NCBI RefSeq assembly: GCF_003060885.1
Contig: NZ_QAIG01000011.1
Coordinates: forward strand, 83,160-123,104
Length of the DNA stretch: 39,945 nucleotides
Reading direction: 5' to 3'
From: Pseudomonas sp. HMWF032
Lineage (GTDB): Bacteria > Pseudomonadota > Gammaproteobacteria > Pseudomonadales > Pseudomonadaceae
This document shows, piece after piece, positions 11,972 to 21,097 of the stretch. Position 1 is the first letter of the stretch. The number at the start of each line of letters is the position of its first letter. Both the position numbers and the translations under genes were made by a program. A model generated the notes under the pieces. That model saw only the letters and a list, made by a program, of their open reading frames with translations, had not been told where the DNA came from and searched no databases.

Positions 11972-12398
11972 AGAGTTGCTTGGCCCTCTGGCAGAAGGCA
12001 TCCACCAGCGTATTGGTGGCCTGATTAAACAAGGGACCCAGCGTCGCCCGCACCAACGGCCCAGCGTAATCGAACGTCAGGTCCAGACTGATCTTGCAGG
12101 CTTTGTCACCCAGCGCCTTGAACTCCCACTGGCCATACAACTGGGTAAACGGCCCTTCAACCAGGCTCAGCTTGATCGACTCACCAGGCACCAGGGTATT
12201 GGCCGTGACGAAGCGCTGGCTCAAGCCACCCTTAGCCACCGCCAGACTGGCGCGCATGTGAGTTTCGCTGACATCCAACACCTCGCTGGACGAACACCAG
12301 GGCAGGAACTGCGGGTAGCTCGCCACATCGTTGACCAGATCAAACAAAGCCTGAGCCGGATAAGGCAGCAGCGCCGAACGCTGAATATGAGTACTCAT
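11964..12398 (-). CDS. ratA: RatA-type START/coenzyme Q-binding protein
   Basis: This 144-residue protein is of the SRPBCC/Coq10-like superfamily. In E. coli RatA was described as a toxin blocking ribosome subunit association; relatives such as yeast Coq10 bind ubiquinone, so the role in Pseudomonas is uncertain. Family motifs are LPYPAQALFDLVNDVASYPQFLPWC near the N-terminus and PLFNQATNTLVDAFCQRAKQLYG at the C-terminus. It overlaps rnfH by 8 bases, the common ratA-rnfH pair next to smpB. Confidence 0.93.
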   Translation of the reverse strand: MSTHIQRSALLPYPAQALFDLVNDVASYPQFLPWCSSSEVLDVSETHMRASLAVAKGGLSQRFVTANTLVPGESIKLSLVEGPFTQLYGQWEFKALGDKACKISLDLTFDYAGPLVRATLGPLFNQATNTLVDAFCQRAKQLYG

Positions 12399-12432
12399 AA
12401 CGCAACCACGTTAATTAACAGGGGGCAGGCGA

Positions 12433-13072
12433 TCATTTGCTCAACTCTGCGACGAATACGATCAACATACCGATAGGCGCGACCACACGGATCAACCAGT
12501 ACACCAGGCTGAACAGCAGCGGCATCATGATGCGCAGGCCGCGCTCAAGACCGACCACCACGCCACGAACAATGACAAAACCGGTCAGCAGCATGAACAG
12601 CATGTGCCACTGCGTCAGCCGCCACAGGTCAGCCGTCAGCGCACCAAACGCCGCGCCGACAGCGTCCGCACTGATGCTGATAAACTGCCCGCGCCCCATG
12701 TTGAGGGTGTAATCAAGCGACCAGCCGGCCACCACGCTGTAAAAAGACAGGATCAGCAGCGCAGCGATCATGCCCATCAGCGCGACCCAAGACCCCTTCG
12801 GTGAGGCCCACGATTCGATGGCAAGGGACTTCAGGGTGTTCACCGGGCTCTGCCGGCCACGGCGACCAATCAGGGTTTCGGCCAGCAGGATCGGCAAATC
12901 AACCATAAAGATGCACACCAGGTACATCATGACGAAGCCCCCCACCGTACATGCCGGTCATATAGGGGAACTTCCAGATAGTACCCAGGCCTACTGCCGA
13001 ACCGGTTGCCGCCAGAATAAACACCCAAAGGCTGGCCCTGGCGCCGAGAATCGAGACCTTGTCGTTCGCCAT
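12433..13072 (-). pseudogene. Decayed sodium-dependent (NSS/SNF family) transporter
   Basis: The minus-strand ATG at 13072 opens [20 protein letters not shown], then [24 protein letters not shown], the TM1 signature of sodium:neurotransmitter symporters. In a C6 run (G6 on the coding strand, 12938-12943) the frame shifts: removing one G restores [15 protein letters not shown], which continues in the 12433-12945 frame. That second part reaches LRIMMPLLFSLV and then jumps to YWLIRVVAPIGMLIVFVAELSK, which looks like the last helix. About 214 residues remain of a usual ~450, so the middle of the protein appears deleted. TM1 also has Thr where the family has the Na+-ligand Asn (GLGN). Non-functional by inference. 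Confidence 0.85.
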
Positions 13073-13209
13073 ATTCTGCTAGTCCGCTCAACTGGAAAAG
13101 ATCGCGCATTGTCGGGGATTCACCAGGGCGGCTCAAGCACAGCCGACGCCAAGTGGCGCGCAAGCACTTTTGCTGTGTCACGCACATAGCGCACGCGCCA
13201 GTGACTCCC

Positions 13210-13215
13210 TATAAT
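13210..13215 (+). promoter_or_regulatory. smpB -10 element very close to the start codon
   Basis: A consensus TATAAT ends 9 bases before the smpB ATG. A start about 7 bases downstream would leave a leader of only about 3 nt. No clear -35 is seen 16-18 bp upstream, which weakens the assignment. Confidence 0.5.
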
Positions 13216-13224
13216 GCGCGCCCT

Positions 13225-13707
13225 ATGGCTAAACAAAAGAAACATCCGCAAGGCACCATCGCGCAAAACAAGAAGGCGATGCACGACTACTTCGTCGAAT
13301 CCAGGTTCGAGGCTGGCTTGGTCCTGTCCGGCTGGGAAGTGAAGAGTCTGCGCGCCGGCAAGGCTCAACTGGTCGACAGCTACGTGCTGCTCAAGGACGA
13401 CGAGGCCTGGCTGATGGGTTGCCACATTACCCCCCTGAAAACCGCCAGCACCCACGTGATTGCGGACCCCACCCGCACCCGCAAGCTGCTGCTGAACAAG
13501 CGCGAACTGGACAAGCTGTTTGGTGCCGTGCAGCAAAAAGGCTATACCTGTGTGGCCATGTCGCTGTACTGGAAGGCGCACCTGATCAAGTGCGAAATTG
13601 CCCTGGCCAAGGGCAAGAAGGACTTTGACAAGCGCAATACCGAGAAAGAGCGCGACGCTGACCGCGAAGTACAGCGCGCCATGCGCAGCAAAGGCAAAGA
13701 CGAGTAA
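13225..13707 (+). CDS. smpB: SsrA (tmRNA)-binding protein SmpB
   Basis: SmpB brings tmRNA to stalled ribosomes in trans-translation. The 160-residue product has the OB-fold body with [19 protein letters not shown] and the positively charged C-terminal tail ([25 protein letters not shown] region) that reads the empty mRNA channel. The start [18 protein letters not shown] matches the family exactly, yet no Shine-Dalgarno precedes it and a TATAAT lies 9 bases upstream. A bidirectional terminator follows. Confidence 0.98.
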   Translation: MAKQKKHPQGTIAQNKKAMHDYFVESRFEAGLVLSGWEVKSLRAGKAQLVDSYVLLKDDEAWLMGCHITPLKTASTHVIADPTRTRKLLLNKRELDKLFGAVQQKGYTCVAMSLYWKAHLIKCEIALAKGKKDFDKRNTEKERDADREVQRAMRSKGKDE

Positions 13708-13725
13708 ATCGACCCTGCACTCGCA

Positions 13726-13753
13726 AAAACGCCCCGCACATGCGGGGCGTTTT
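13726..13753. terminator. Bidirectional terminator between smpB and the LysE-type gene
   Basis: AAAACGCCCCGCA and TGCGGGGCGTTTT form an exact 13-bp stem around CA between converging genes. Confidence 0.9.
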
Positions 13754-13769
13754 CGTGACAGCACCGGGG

Positions 13770-14399
13770 CTAGCGCAGCTCGCTGAAAGCCAGCTTCACC
13801 CCTAGCCCTACCAGCACCGCCCCCATCATGCGATCAAACCAGTGGCCCAGCCGCGCAAACCCGGCACGCACCCGCTGGTGACTGAACAACTGAGCCACCA
13901 TGCAAAACCACAGCGCCGTAGCCACCGCCAGATAAACCCCATAACCCGCCTGCACCGGCAGCGGCGTGTGCGGATTGATCACGACGGTAAACAGCGACAG
14001 GAAGAACAGCGTGGCCTTGGGGTTCAGCCCATTGGTCACAAAACCCGCAACAAAGGCGGCACGCGGCGAGCGCTCGCCTTCATCCAGGCTCAACTCGGCA
14101 TCGCTCGGGCTTGCCGGTTTGGCCCGCAATGCGCGAATGCCGATGTACAGCAGATAAGCCGCCGCCAGCCACTTCAGGGCGTTAAACAACACAATCGACT
14201 GCGACACGATCAAGCCGATACCCAACAGCGAATAGGCCACATGGATGAAAATCCCGCAGCCCACACCAAGCGCACTGAAGATGCCGGCGCGCCGCCCGTG
14301 CGCCACACTCTCACGCACCACAATCGCGAAATCAGGGCCAGGGCTGGCCACGGCCAGCAGGTGGATCAGGGCCACAGCTAAAAACTCGGTCCAGTACAT
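13770..14399 (-). CDS. LysE/RhtB family amino-acid exporter
   Basis: The product is a 209-residue inner-membrane protein with about six hydrophobic segments. The family signature SPGPDFAIVVRESVAHGRRAG lies at residues 19-39, and GFVTNGLNPKATLFFLSLF follows in the second half. Members export amino acids such as homoserine, threonine or lysine; the substrate here cannot be told. The start is at 14399, with GGAG seven bases upstream. It is divergent from the hydroxyacid dehydrogenase gene and shares an 82-bp gap with it. Confidence 0.9.
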   Translation of the reverse strand: MYWTEFLAVALIHLLAVASPGPDFAIVVRESVAHGRRAGIFSALGVGCGIFIHVAYSLLGIGLIVSQSIVLFNALKWLAAAYLLYIGIRALRAKPASPSDAELSLDEGERSPRAAFVAGFVTNGLNPKATLFFLSLFTVVINPHTPLPVQAGYGVYLAVATALWFCMVAQLFSHQRVRAGFARLGHWFDRMMGAVLVGLGVKLAFSELR

Positions 14400-14481
14400 G
14401 GGGCGGCTCCGCGACGTCGAAATGATTCTGTTAGGCTCGCCACCTTACTCCCCGCCCAAACCCGCAGGATAGATACAGCTG

Positions 14482-15447
14482 ATGAGTAACAGTCACCGCG
14501 CGGTCTTTCTCGACCACCGTTCACTCGACCTAGGCGACCTTGATTTATCCAGCCTGAGCGCCTGCTTTAATGGCCTGCTGCTGTATCCGCACAGCACACA
14601 GGCGCAAACCATCGAACGTCTGCAAGGCGCACAGGTAGCGATCAGCAACAAGGTACCGCTGGATGCCGAGGTGTTTGCCGCATGCCCGGAGCTGAAGCTA
14701 GTTTTGGTGGCCGCCACTGGCACCAACCCGATTGATCTGGCCGCCGCCCGCGCCCATGGCGTCAGTGTGTGCAATTGCCAGGGTTACGGCACGCCCTCGG
14801 TGGCGCAACACACCCTGATGCTGCTATTGGCGCTGGCCACGCGCCTGCCCGATTACCAGCAGGACGTTCGCGCCGGCCGCTGGCAACAGGCACAGCAGTT
14901 CTGCCTGCTCGATTACCCTATCGTCGAACTGCACGGCAAAACCCTCGGCCTGCTCGGCCATGGCGAACTGGGTGGTGCAGTCGCCAAACTGGCCGAGGCC
15001 TTTGGCATGCGCGTGCTGCTCGGCCAGCTGCCTGGCCGCCCTCCTCGCGCCGACCGCGTGCCGCTGGATGAACTGCTGCCCCAGGTCGATGCCCTGACCC
15101 TGCATTGCCCACTGAACGACCATACCCGCAACCTGATCGGCGCCCGTGAACTGCACCTGATGAAACCCACCGCTTTCCTGATCAATACCGCCCGCGGCGG
15201 CCTGATCAACGAGCACGCTCTGGCTGAGGCACTGCGCGCCGGCCACCTGGGCGGCGCAGCCACCGATGTACTAACCCAGGAGCCGCCAAAAGACGGTAAC
15301 GTCCTGCTCGCTGCCGACATTCCACGTTTGATCATCACCCCGCACAGCGCCTGGGGCAGCCGTGAGGCAAGGCAACGGATCGTCGGTCAACTCAGTGAAA
15401 ACGCTTTGTCCTTCTTCAACGGCACGCCCATGCGCGTAGTCAGCTAA
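14482..15447 (+). CDS. D-2-hydroxyacid dehydrogenase (glycerate dehydrogenase-like)
   Basis: This is a 321-residue NAD(P)-dependent D-isomer 2-hydroxyacid dehydrogenase. The cofactor loop is [21 protein letters not shown] (a GxGxxG variant) near residues 155-175. Catalytic residues are Arg in [10 protein letters not shown], Glu in TQEPPKDGN and His in [12 protein letters not shown]. The pattern resembles glycerate/hydroxypyruvate reductase (HprA) more than D-lactate dehydrogenase, but the substrate is not proven by sequence. rsmC starts 28 bp downstream on the same strand, so they are likely co-transcribed. Confidence 0.88.
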   Translation: MSNSHRAVFLDHRSLDLGDLDLSSLSACFNGLLLYPHSTQAQTIERLQGAQVAISNKVPLDAEVFAACPELKLVLVAATGTNPIDLAAARAHGVSVCNCQGYGTPSVAQHTLMLLLALATRLPDYQQDVRAGRWQQAQQFCLLDYPIVELHGKTLGLLGHGELGGAVAKLAEAFGMRVLLGQLPGRPPRADRVPLDELLPQVDALTLHCPLNDHTRNLIGARELHLMKPTAFLINTARGGLINEHALAEALRAGHLGGAATDVLTQEPPKDGNVLLAADIPRLIITPHSAWGSREARQRIVGQLSENALSFFNGTPMRVVS

Positions 15448-15475
15448 GCTACGCGACTTTTTTCAAGGAGCGCTT

Positions 15476-16474
15476 ATGGACCCGCGAAGCGAAGTACTGC
15501 TGCGCCAGCCCGATCTATTCAACGGCCCGCTGCTGCTTGCCGGCTTGCCGGCGGATGACTTGCTCGGTCAACTCCCCGAGGCCCACGGCTGGAGCTGGCA
15601 TGCCGGCGAACACGCATTGCTGGACGCCCGCTTCAGCACTCGCTGCCACTTTGACACCCAACCCGGCGAACGCGAATTCCAGGCAGCCGTGCTGTTTCTG
15701 CCGAAATCCCGCGAGCTGACCGAATACCTACTCAATGCCCTGGCGGCGCGCCTGAATGGCCGCGAACTGTTTCTGGTCGGTGAAAAGCTTGCCGGCATTG
15801 AGCGCGCCGCCAAGCAGCTGGCTAACTTCGGCCAAGCACGCAAGCTCGACAGCGCGCGGCACTGCCAGCTCTGGCAGGTACGGGTTGAGCACGCACCCGC
15901 CACGCCGGATCTGCACAGTTTGGCGCAACGCTACGAACTGGCCCTGGCCGACGGTCCACTGCAGGTACTCAGCCTGCCAGGCGTATTCAGCCATGGCCGC
16001 CTGGACGTTGGCAGCGCGCTGCTGCTTGAGCATCTCGATGGCTTGCCAAGTGGACATATTCTGGATTTCGGCTGTGGCGCCGGCGTACTCGGCGCGGCGC
16101 TGAAACGCCGCTACCCGGACAGCCAGATCACCCTGCTGGACGTGGACGCCTTCGCCGTCGAAAGCAGCCATCTGACCCTTGCCGCCAATGGCCTGCAGGC
16201 TGACGTGATCAATGGCGACGGCATTGATGCCGCACCCACGGGGTTGAGTGCGATCCTCAGCAACCCGCCCTTTCACCAAGGCGTGCACACTCACTACCAG
16301 GCCACCGAACACCTGCTGCGCCAGGCCAGCCTGCACCTGGCCAGCAAAGGCGAATTGCGCCTGGTGGCTAACAGCTTTCTTAGATACCCACCGCTGATCG
16401 AACAGCACCTCGGCCCCTGCCAGACGCTGGCCGACGCCAAGGGATTCCGCATCTACCAAGCCCGCAAAAGCTAA
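15476..16474 (+). CDS. rsmC: 16S rRNA m2G1207 methyltransferase RsmC
   Basis: RsmC methylates guanine 1207 of 16S rRNA in the small subunit. The 332-residue protein has the paired layout of RsmC: a degenerate N-terminal methyltransferase-like half (residues ~1-160) and a C-terminal catalytic half with the SAM-binding motif [20 protein letters not shown] near 197-216 and the amino-methyltransferase motif SNPPFH near 262-267. AAGGAG five bases upstream fixes the start. RlmG is a similar enzyme, but length and organisation favour RsmC. Confidence 0.88.
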   Translation: MDPRSEVLLRQPDLFNGPLLLAGLPADDLLGQLPEAHGWSWHAGEHALLDARFSTRCHFDTQPGEREFQAAVLFLPKSRELTEYLLNALAARLNGRELFLVGEKLAGIERAAKQLANFGQARKLDSARHCQLWQVRVEHAPATPDLHSLAQRYELALADGPLQVLSLPGVFSHGRLDVGSALLLEHLDGLPSGHILDFGCGAGVLGAALKRRYPDSQITLLDVDAFAVESSHLTLAANGLQADVINGDGIDAAPTGLSAILSNPPFHQGVHTHYQATEHLLRQASLHLASKGELRLVANSFLRYPPLIEQHLGPCQTLADAKGFRIYQARKS

Positions 16475-16514
16475 ACGGGACTTGCCCTATCACGGATGCG
16501 CGGGCAAAATGCGC

Positions 16515-16690
16515 GCGTCCTAGGGGAGTAGTCTCCCGCGAGCGCCAGCTCGCCCGGCACGCGTCAACACACTTGCTCAGCAGAGCATGGCGCGTGCGAC
16601 CCAAGGCCCACTCAGAGGGGCCTGCGGTTTGACAAGACCTATGACACGCACACCTTACCCGGGGCGGGAAGGCTGTACGTGTCATAGCCA
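16515..16690 (+). ncRNA. yybP-ykoY (manganese) riboswitch
   Basis: The conserved 5' element GGGGAGTAG lies at 16523-16531. The 3' part has GACAAGACCTATGACACG (16631-16648), then ACCTTACCCGGGGCGGG (16652-16668), closed by CGTGTCATAG (16678-16687), which pairs over 10 bp with CTATGACACG. This is the pattern of the alx and mntP leaders of E. coli. It precedes a UPF0016-type Mn2+ exporter gene, the expected partner. GGGGCGGG (16661-16668) can also pair with CCCGCCCC (16697-16704), just before the ribosome-binding site, which suggests control of translation. Confidence 0.92.
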
Positions 16691-16718
16691 TGTCGACCCG
16701 CCCCTTTAGGAAAGCCTG

Positions 16719-17303
16719 ATGCTCGAATCCCTGTTTGTCCCCACCTTTATCGTTGCCCTCGCCGAAATTGGCGACAAGACTCAACTGCTGGCCTTGCTGC
16801 TGGCTGCGCGTTTTCGCAAACCCTGGCCCATCATCTGGGGCATTGTCGTCGCGACCCTGGCCAACCACTTTGCCGCCGGCGCGATCGGCAACTGGGCTGC
16901 CAGCTTCTTTTCCCCGGCCACCTTGAGCTGGATCCTCGCCGCCAGCTTTGTCGCCGTGGCCCTATGGACCCTGATTCCCGACAAACTGGACGACGACGAA
17001 AGTTCCAGTTTCAAACGCTACGGCCCATTTCTGACCACGCTGATTGCCTTCTTCCTGGCGGAAATGGGCGACAAAACCCAGGTGGCCACGGTGATGCTCG
17101 CGGCGCAGTACCCACATTTCATTCTGGTGGTCATCGGCACCACGCTGGGCATGCTGATCGCCAACGTCCCTGTGGTTCTGGCGGGAAATTTTGCCGCCGA
17201 GCGCCTGCCACTGACCCTGATTCGTCGGCTGGCCGCCTGCGCCTTTGCTGCGCTGGCCGTCTATGCGGGGTTTCAGGCGTTGAAATTCAGCGGATTAATT
17301 TGA
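16719..17303 (+). CDS. mneA: UPF0016/GDT1 family manganese exporter (MneA-like)
   Basis: The product is a 194-residue inner-membrane protein of the UPF0016/TMEM165 (GDT1) family, which exports Mn2+ (and in some members Ca2+) by cation exchange. Two copies of the hallmark motif E-x-G-D-K-T-Q are present, EIGDKTQ (residues 16-22) and EMGDKTQ (near 114-120), each at the start of a three-helix repeat. The yybP-ykoY riboswitch upstream would raise expression when Mn2+ is high. AGGA lies about 8 bases before the start. Confidence 0.93.
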   Translation: MLESLFVPTFIVALAEIGDKTQLLALLLAARFRKPWPIIWGIVVATLANHFAAGAIGNWAASFFSPATLSWILAASFVAVALWTLIPDKLDDDESSSFKRYGPFLTTLIAFFLAEMGDKTQVATVMLAAQYPHFILVVIGTTLGMLIANVPVVLAGNFAAERLPLTLIRRLAACAFAALAVYAGFQALKFSGLI

Positions 17304-17313
17304 CATCGCTTTG

Positions 17314-17331
17314 ACGCCATATCGCTGGCGT
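17314..17331 (+). terminator. Weak terminator-like hairpin after mneA
   Basis: ACGCCA and TGGCGT form a 6-bp stem with a six-base loop, followed by only a short T-run. Possible but weak. Confidence 0.35.
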
Positions 17332-17407
17332 TTCGGCCAATACCCCAGTTCGCTGGCGGCTGTACAGTGCGCAACATCCTGCTCACTCAGCCGTCAGGGA
17401 GATACGC

Positions 17408-17851
17408 ATGTCACTGGATGATCGGAAAAGGCTTGTTCGCCATCATATTGACCTGTCGTGGAACAAGGGCCGTACCGCGCTCGCCGAGCAAATGCACAGC
17501 CCGGACTTTCTCTACAAAAGCTCATTCATCGGTCGACCGCTGTCCAGCGCCGCCTTCGCCCAAATGGTGCAGGACATCCGCCATGCCATGCCGGACCTGC
17601 AAGTGGTGATCGAGGAGTGCATCGCCGAGGGCAATAAGGTAGTGACCTGGAGCACCCTGATTGGCACCATCGAGAAGCCCGCGCTAGGTTATCCACCCAG
17701 CGACAAGGTGCTGAGCATCTCTGCCATGGCATTTTGGACGCTTACACCGAGCAATGAAATCCAGGAAATCTGCACCATGTTCGACATGGAAAGCTTCCGC
17801 GCACAACTCGGTTTGGCCAGCCAACCCTTTGCAGACAAGGCGCTACCCTGA
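17408..17851 (+). CDS. SnoaL-like / ester cyclase family protein
   Basis: This 147-residue protein has the look of the NTF2-like SnoaL (ester cyclase) family: an N-terminal helix, a central PDLQVVIEECIAEGNKVVTWSTLIGT strand pair and a C-terminal DMESFRAQLGL helix. Members are small cone-shaped alpha+beta proteins, some of them cyclases and many of unknown function. No dedicated pathway genes surround it, so its substrate cannot be inferred. GGGAG six bases upstream supports the start. Confidence 0.75.
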   Translation: MSLDDRKRLVRHHIDLSWNKGRTALAEQMHSPDFLYKSSFIGRPLSSAAFAQMVQDIRHAMPDLQVVIEECIAEGNKVVTWSTLIGTIEKPALGYPPSDKVLSISAMAFWTLTPSNEIQEICTMFDMESFRAQLGLASQPFADKALP

Positions 17852-17866
17852 ACCTTCAAGCGAGAC

Positions 17867-17895
17867 AAAAAACACCCCCATCGGGGGCGTTTTCC
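17867..17895. terminator. Terminator between the SnoaL-like gene and the M48 gene
   Basis: CCCCC, loop ATC, GGGGG, with flanking A-rich and T-rich runs (one internal mismatch), between converging genes. Confidence 0.7.
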
Positions 17896-17905
17896 TTAAC
17901 GCAAG

Positions 17906-18718
17906 TTAGCGCGCCTGTTCATACAGCGGCATGACCTTGGGAATCGCCGCCTGCAATGCTGCAATCCGGCTGCTGGAAGACGGGTGCGTACTCATGAATT
18001 CAGGCGGCGCACCTTCGCTGGCAGCGGCCATCTTCTGCCACAAGCTGACGGCAGCATTGGGGCTGTAACCAGCCCGTGCAGCCAACTCCAGACCAATCAG
18101 ATCAGCTTCGTTCTCATTGCCACGGCTATTGGGTAGCGTCAGACCATACGTCACCGCAGCATCCGCCAGGGCCATGGTATCGGAACCCAGGCCGAGCAAA
18201 GCACCCGCCCCCTGCTTCGTCAGCTCTATACCATAGGCCTTGGACATCGCCTCGCGGCCGTGTTCGCGCAGCGCATGAGCTATTTCATGCCCCATGATTG
18301 CGGCAATCTCATCGTCGCTGAGCTTTAGCTTCTCGATGATCCCGCTGTAAAAAATGATCTTGCCACCCGGGCCACAGTTGGCATTTAGCTCAGGACTTCG
18401 GATCAGGTTGACTTCCCACTGCCACTGCGCGGCGTCAGGACGGAACAGCGGCGCCTGAGCGATCAGCCGGTCAGCAATGGTGCGCAGACGTTTGGCGTTT
18501 TTACTGGTCTTATCCAGCGCGCCCTGACTCGACGCTGCGCTCAACGTCTGCTGATAGGACTGCGCATACATCTGGTTGACTTCTTGGGTCGACAACATGC
18601 TGAACATGTACTGCTTGCGCTCGACACCCACAGCGCCACCGCTGGTGGTATTAACAGCCTGACAGGCTGTCAGCAGGCCACAGAGCCCGAAACTGGCCAG
18701 GCGAATTAGAGTGTTCAT
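17906..18718 (-). CDS. M48 family metallopeptidase lipoprotein (LoiP-like)
   Basis: This 270-residue zinc peptidase is anchored as a lipoprotein: the signal peptide ends in LLTAC, with Cys19 as the lipidated residue. The zinc motif HEIAH is at residues 144-148, and the third ligand is probably Glu204 in NENEADLIGLELA. The single-lipid anchor and size fit the periplasmic or outer-membrane LoiP/YcaL type rather than membrane-embedded HtpX. The likely role is quality control of envelope proteins (family knowledge). The start is set by AAGGAG seven bases upstream. Confidence 0.9.
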   Translation of the reverse strand: MNTLIRLASFGLCGLLTACQAVNTTSGGAVGVERKQYMFSMLSTQEVNQMYAQSYQQTLSAASSQGALDKTSKNAKRLRTIADRLIAQAPLFRPDAAQWQWEVNLIRSPELNANCGPGGKIIFYSGIIEKLKLSDDEIAAIMGHEIAHALREHGREAMSKAYGIELTKQGAGALLGLGSDTMALADAAVTYGLTLPNSRGNENEADLIGLELAARAGYSPNAAVSLWQKMAAASEGAPPEFMSTHPSSSSRIAALQAAIPKVMPLYEQAR

Positions 18719-18895
18719 GTCAGTTCTCCTTCACGACAGCGTCGTATGCTAGGCCGCGCAGTGGCGCAACACAACCCGAGCGACTTGCACGATATCCAGC
18801 ACGGCGCTTAGCTAATTGAAGATACCGACTAATGCTTTGTGATTGGACGGCCGATACACCAAGGACAGGTGCAACCTATGCGTTGAGGAGTCCCT

Positions 18896-21034
18896 ATGCG
18901 CTTCAAGTCAATCCAGTTTTCTGTCGTAACCCTGGCAGGCGCCAGTATTCTTGCGGTAGTGGTCGCACTGGTGCTGTATGCCTTGTTCGCCGGCGCTCGA
19001 ACCCAGAGCCTGGTTCAGGAACGCACACAGAGCCTTTTGGAAGAGGTTATCGATCAACGCCTGGTCGCCCTGGCCGAAGCCCAGGTAGGCGAGCTGCAGC
19101 GCCAGTTCGAACACCCCATGATCGTTGCCAAGGCCCTGGCCACCCTAAACAGTCGCATGGGCACCAACAGTGACGGTACGACCGCCCTCAGCCTGAGCCG
19201 GGATGAGTTGAGCAACCTGGTCGGCGAGTACCTTAGGGCCAACCCCGAGCTGCTCGACTTCTACATTGGCTGGGAAGCCAACGCCTTCGACCAGGACGAT
19301 GACTTGTATGCCGGCCAGAAGGAAAATGGCTATGACAGCAGCGGACGTTTCATGCCCTGGTGGTATCGCGACGGAGACCAACTGAAGCGGGAAGCGCTCA
19401 CGGCCGAGCAAATGGAAAGTGAAAAACTGCTGCCAACAGGCGTACGCGAAGGGGAATACTACCTATGCACCAAGGCCAGCAAACAACCCTGCGTGATTGA
19501 CCCAGCCTCCTTCGACTTCGGCGGTAAGCAAGTGCTGGTGGCATCATTTAACGCACCAATTGTGGTCAATGGGCAATTCAAGGGCGTTGTGGGTAACGAC
19601 CTAGCCCTCGACTTTATCCAGAGCCTGCTCAATACCGCCAAGAGCAAACTCTACGCAGGCGCTGGCGAACTGGCACTTGTCGCAGCCAACGGCACCCTCA
19701 TTGCAGCCACCAAAGATGCCAGCCTGATTGGCAAACCAGCCAGCAACTTGCTGGACAATGACCTGCTCACGCAACTCAAACAAAGCAGCACCGAACAACC
19801 CATCAATCGACTCGACGAAGAACGTCAGGTATTTCAGTTACTCCTGCCGTTCAAAGTAGCGGGCACCTCGACCCGCTGGACGCTGGCTATAGAACTGCCG
19901 ACCAGCGCAGTTTTTGCCGACCTGAACAAGCTGCAGAACGGCCTCGCGGAACAGGCCGAAGAAGACACACTGGGCATGACTCTGGTGGGCTTGCTCGTTG
20001 CAGGCGCAGGCCTGCTGGTGATCTGGTTTGTTGGTTATGGCATCGCCCACCCCTTGCGGCAGATGGTGGTGATGCTGGATGACATCGCCCAGGGCGACGG
20101 CGACCTGACCAAACGCCTGCAAGTCGACCGAACGGATGAGCTTGGACAGATAGCCAATGGCTTCAATACCTTCCTCAACAAACTGCAGAATATGATCAGC
20201 AACGTGGTCAGTTCAGTACAGAAGGTCAGCGACTCCTCCGAATACACCGCCGACATCGCCATCCGTACCAACCAGGGTGTCCAGAAGCAAATGGCGGAAA
20301 TCGAGTTGGTCGCCACTGCGGTGCATGAGATGACGGCTACCGCTCAGGACGTCGCACGCAACGCCACCCATGCCGCAGAAGCGGCCAACAACGCCGACCA
20401 ATCAGCGAATCAGGGCAAGCAGACGGTGCAACTCACGGCCGATGCAATTGCAGCTCTTGCTCAGGAAATCGGCCGGGCGGTGAACGTGGTACAGACGCTG
20501 GCCAAGGACAGCGAAAACATCAACGCCATTCTGGTGGCTATCCGCGGGATTGCCGAGCAAACCAACCTGCTCGCCCTCAACGCAGCTATTGAGGCCGCAC
20601 GCGCCGGCGAACAGGGGCGAGGCTTTGCCGTGGTCGCCGATGAGGTGCGCAACCTGGCGCAGAAGACGCAACAAGCCACCGAAGAAATTCAGGCCATGAT
20701 CCAACAGCTGCAGCAAGGTACGCGTGATGTGGTCAAGGTCATGGAAGACAGCCAGAGCAAAACCCAGATAAGCGTGCAACAGGCCAGCCAGGCAGCCATA
20801 GCACTGGATGCAATCACACAAGCGGTATCGGTGATCAACGACATGAACACGCAGATTGCCAGCGCCGCCGAAGAGCAAAGCGCCGTGGCTGAGGATATCA
20901 ACCGCAATGTCACCAACATCGGACAGGTGGCCAATGAGGTCGCCGGTGGTGCTGATGAAGCCAGTCAGGCCAGCGCCGAATTGACCAAACTGGCCGAGCA
21001 GCAGCGCCGTCTGATCAATCAGTTCAGAGTCTGA
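18896..21034 (+). CDS. Methyl-accepting chemotaxis protein with dCache-type sensor
   Basis: This 712-residue chemoreceptor has TM1 at about residues 8-32, a large periplasmic region (33-355) and TM2 at about 358-380. HAMP follows (about 381-435, starting [24 protein letters not shown]), then the signalling helices with the hairpin tip [20 protein letters not shown] near 555-575. Periplasmic features [28 protein letters not shown] and GVVGNDLAL are those of double-Cache sensors. They recall amine or polyamine receptors of the McpU/TlpQ kind, but ligand identity is a guess. There is no CheR-docking pentapeptide at the C-terminus. GAGGAG five bases upstream fixes the start. Confidence 0.93.
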   Translation: MRFKSIQFSVVTLAGASILAVVVALVLYALFAGARTQSLVQERTQSLLEEVIDQRLVALAEAQVGELQRQFEHPMIVAKALATLNSRMGTNSDGTTALSLSRDELSNLVGEYLRANPELLDFYIGWEANAFDQDDDLYAGQKENGYDSSGRFMPWWYRDGDQLKREALTAEQMESEKLLPTGVREGEYYLCTKASKQPCVIDPASFDFGGKQVLVASFNAPIVVNGQFKGVVGNDLALDFIQSLLNTAKSKLYAGAGELALVAANGTLIAATKDASLIGKPASNLLDNDLLTQLKQSSTEQPINRLDEERQVFQLLLPFKVAGTSTRWTLAIELPTSAVFADLNKLQNGLAEQAEEDTLGMTLVGLLVAGAGLLVIWFVGYGIAHPLRQMVVMLDDIAQGDGDLTKRLQVDRTDELGQIANGFNTFLNKLQNMISNVVSSVQKVSDSSEYTADIAIRTNQGVQKQMAEIELVATAVHEMTATAQDVARNATHAAEAANNADQSANQGKQTVQLTADAIAALAQEIGRAVNVVQTLAKDSENINAILVAIRGIAEQTNLLALNAAIEAARAGEQGRGFAVVADEVRNLAQKTQQATEEIQAMIQQLQQGTRDVVKVMEDSQSKTQISVQQASQAAIALDAITQAVSVINDMNTQIASAAEEQSAVAEDINRNVTNIGQVANEVAGGADEASQASAELTKLAEQQRRLINQFRV

Positions 21035-21049
21035 TCAGGCATAGAAGAA

Positions 21050-21077
21050 CAGGGCGGACAACTGAGCAAATCGCCCT
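21050..21077 (+). terminator. Possible terminator after the chemoreceptor
   Basis: GGGCG and CGCCC pair over five bases around a loop of about 14, followed by TTTCTC. A weak candidate. Confidence 0.35.
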
Positions 21078-21097
21078 TTCTCTTCAAAGAAGGCAAT

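Noticed and set aside
12927..13187. Minus-strand 86-codon ORF between the transporter remnant and smpB
   Set aside because: It is in a different frame from the TM1 signature of the decayed transporter and has no motif.
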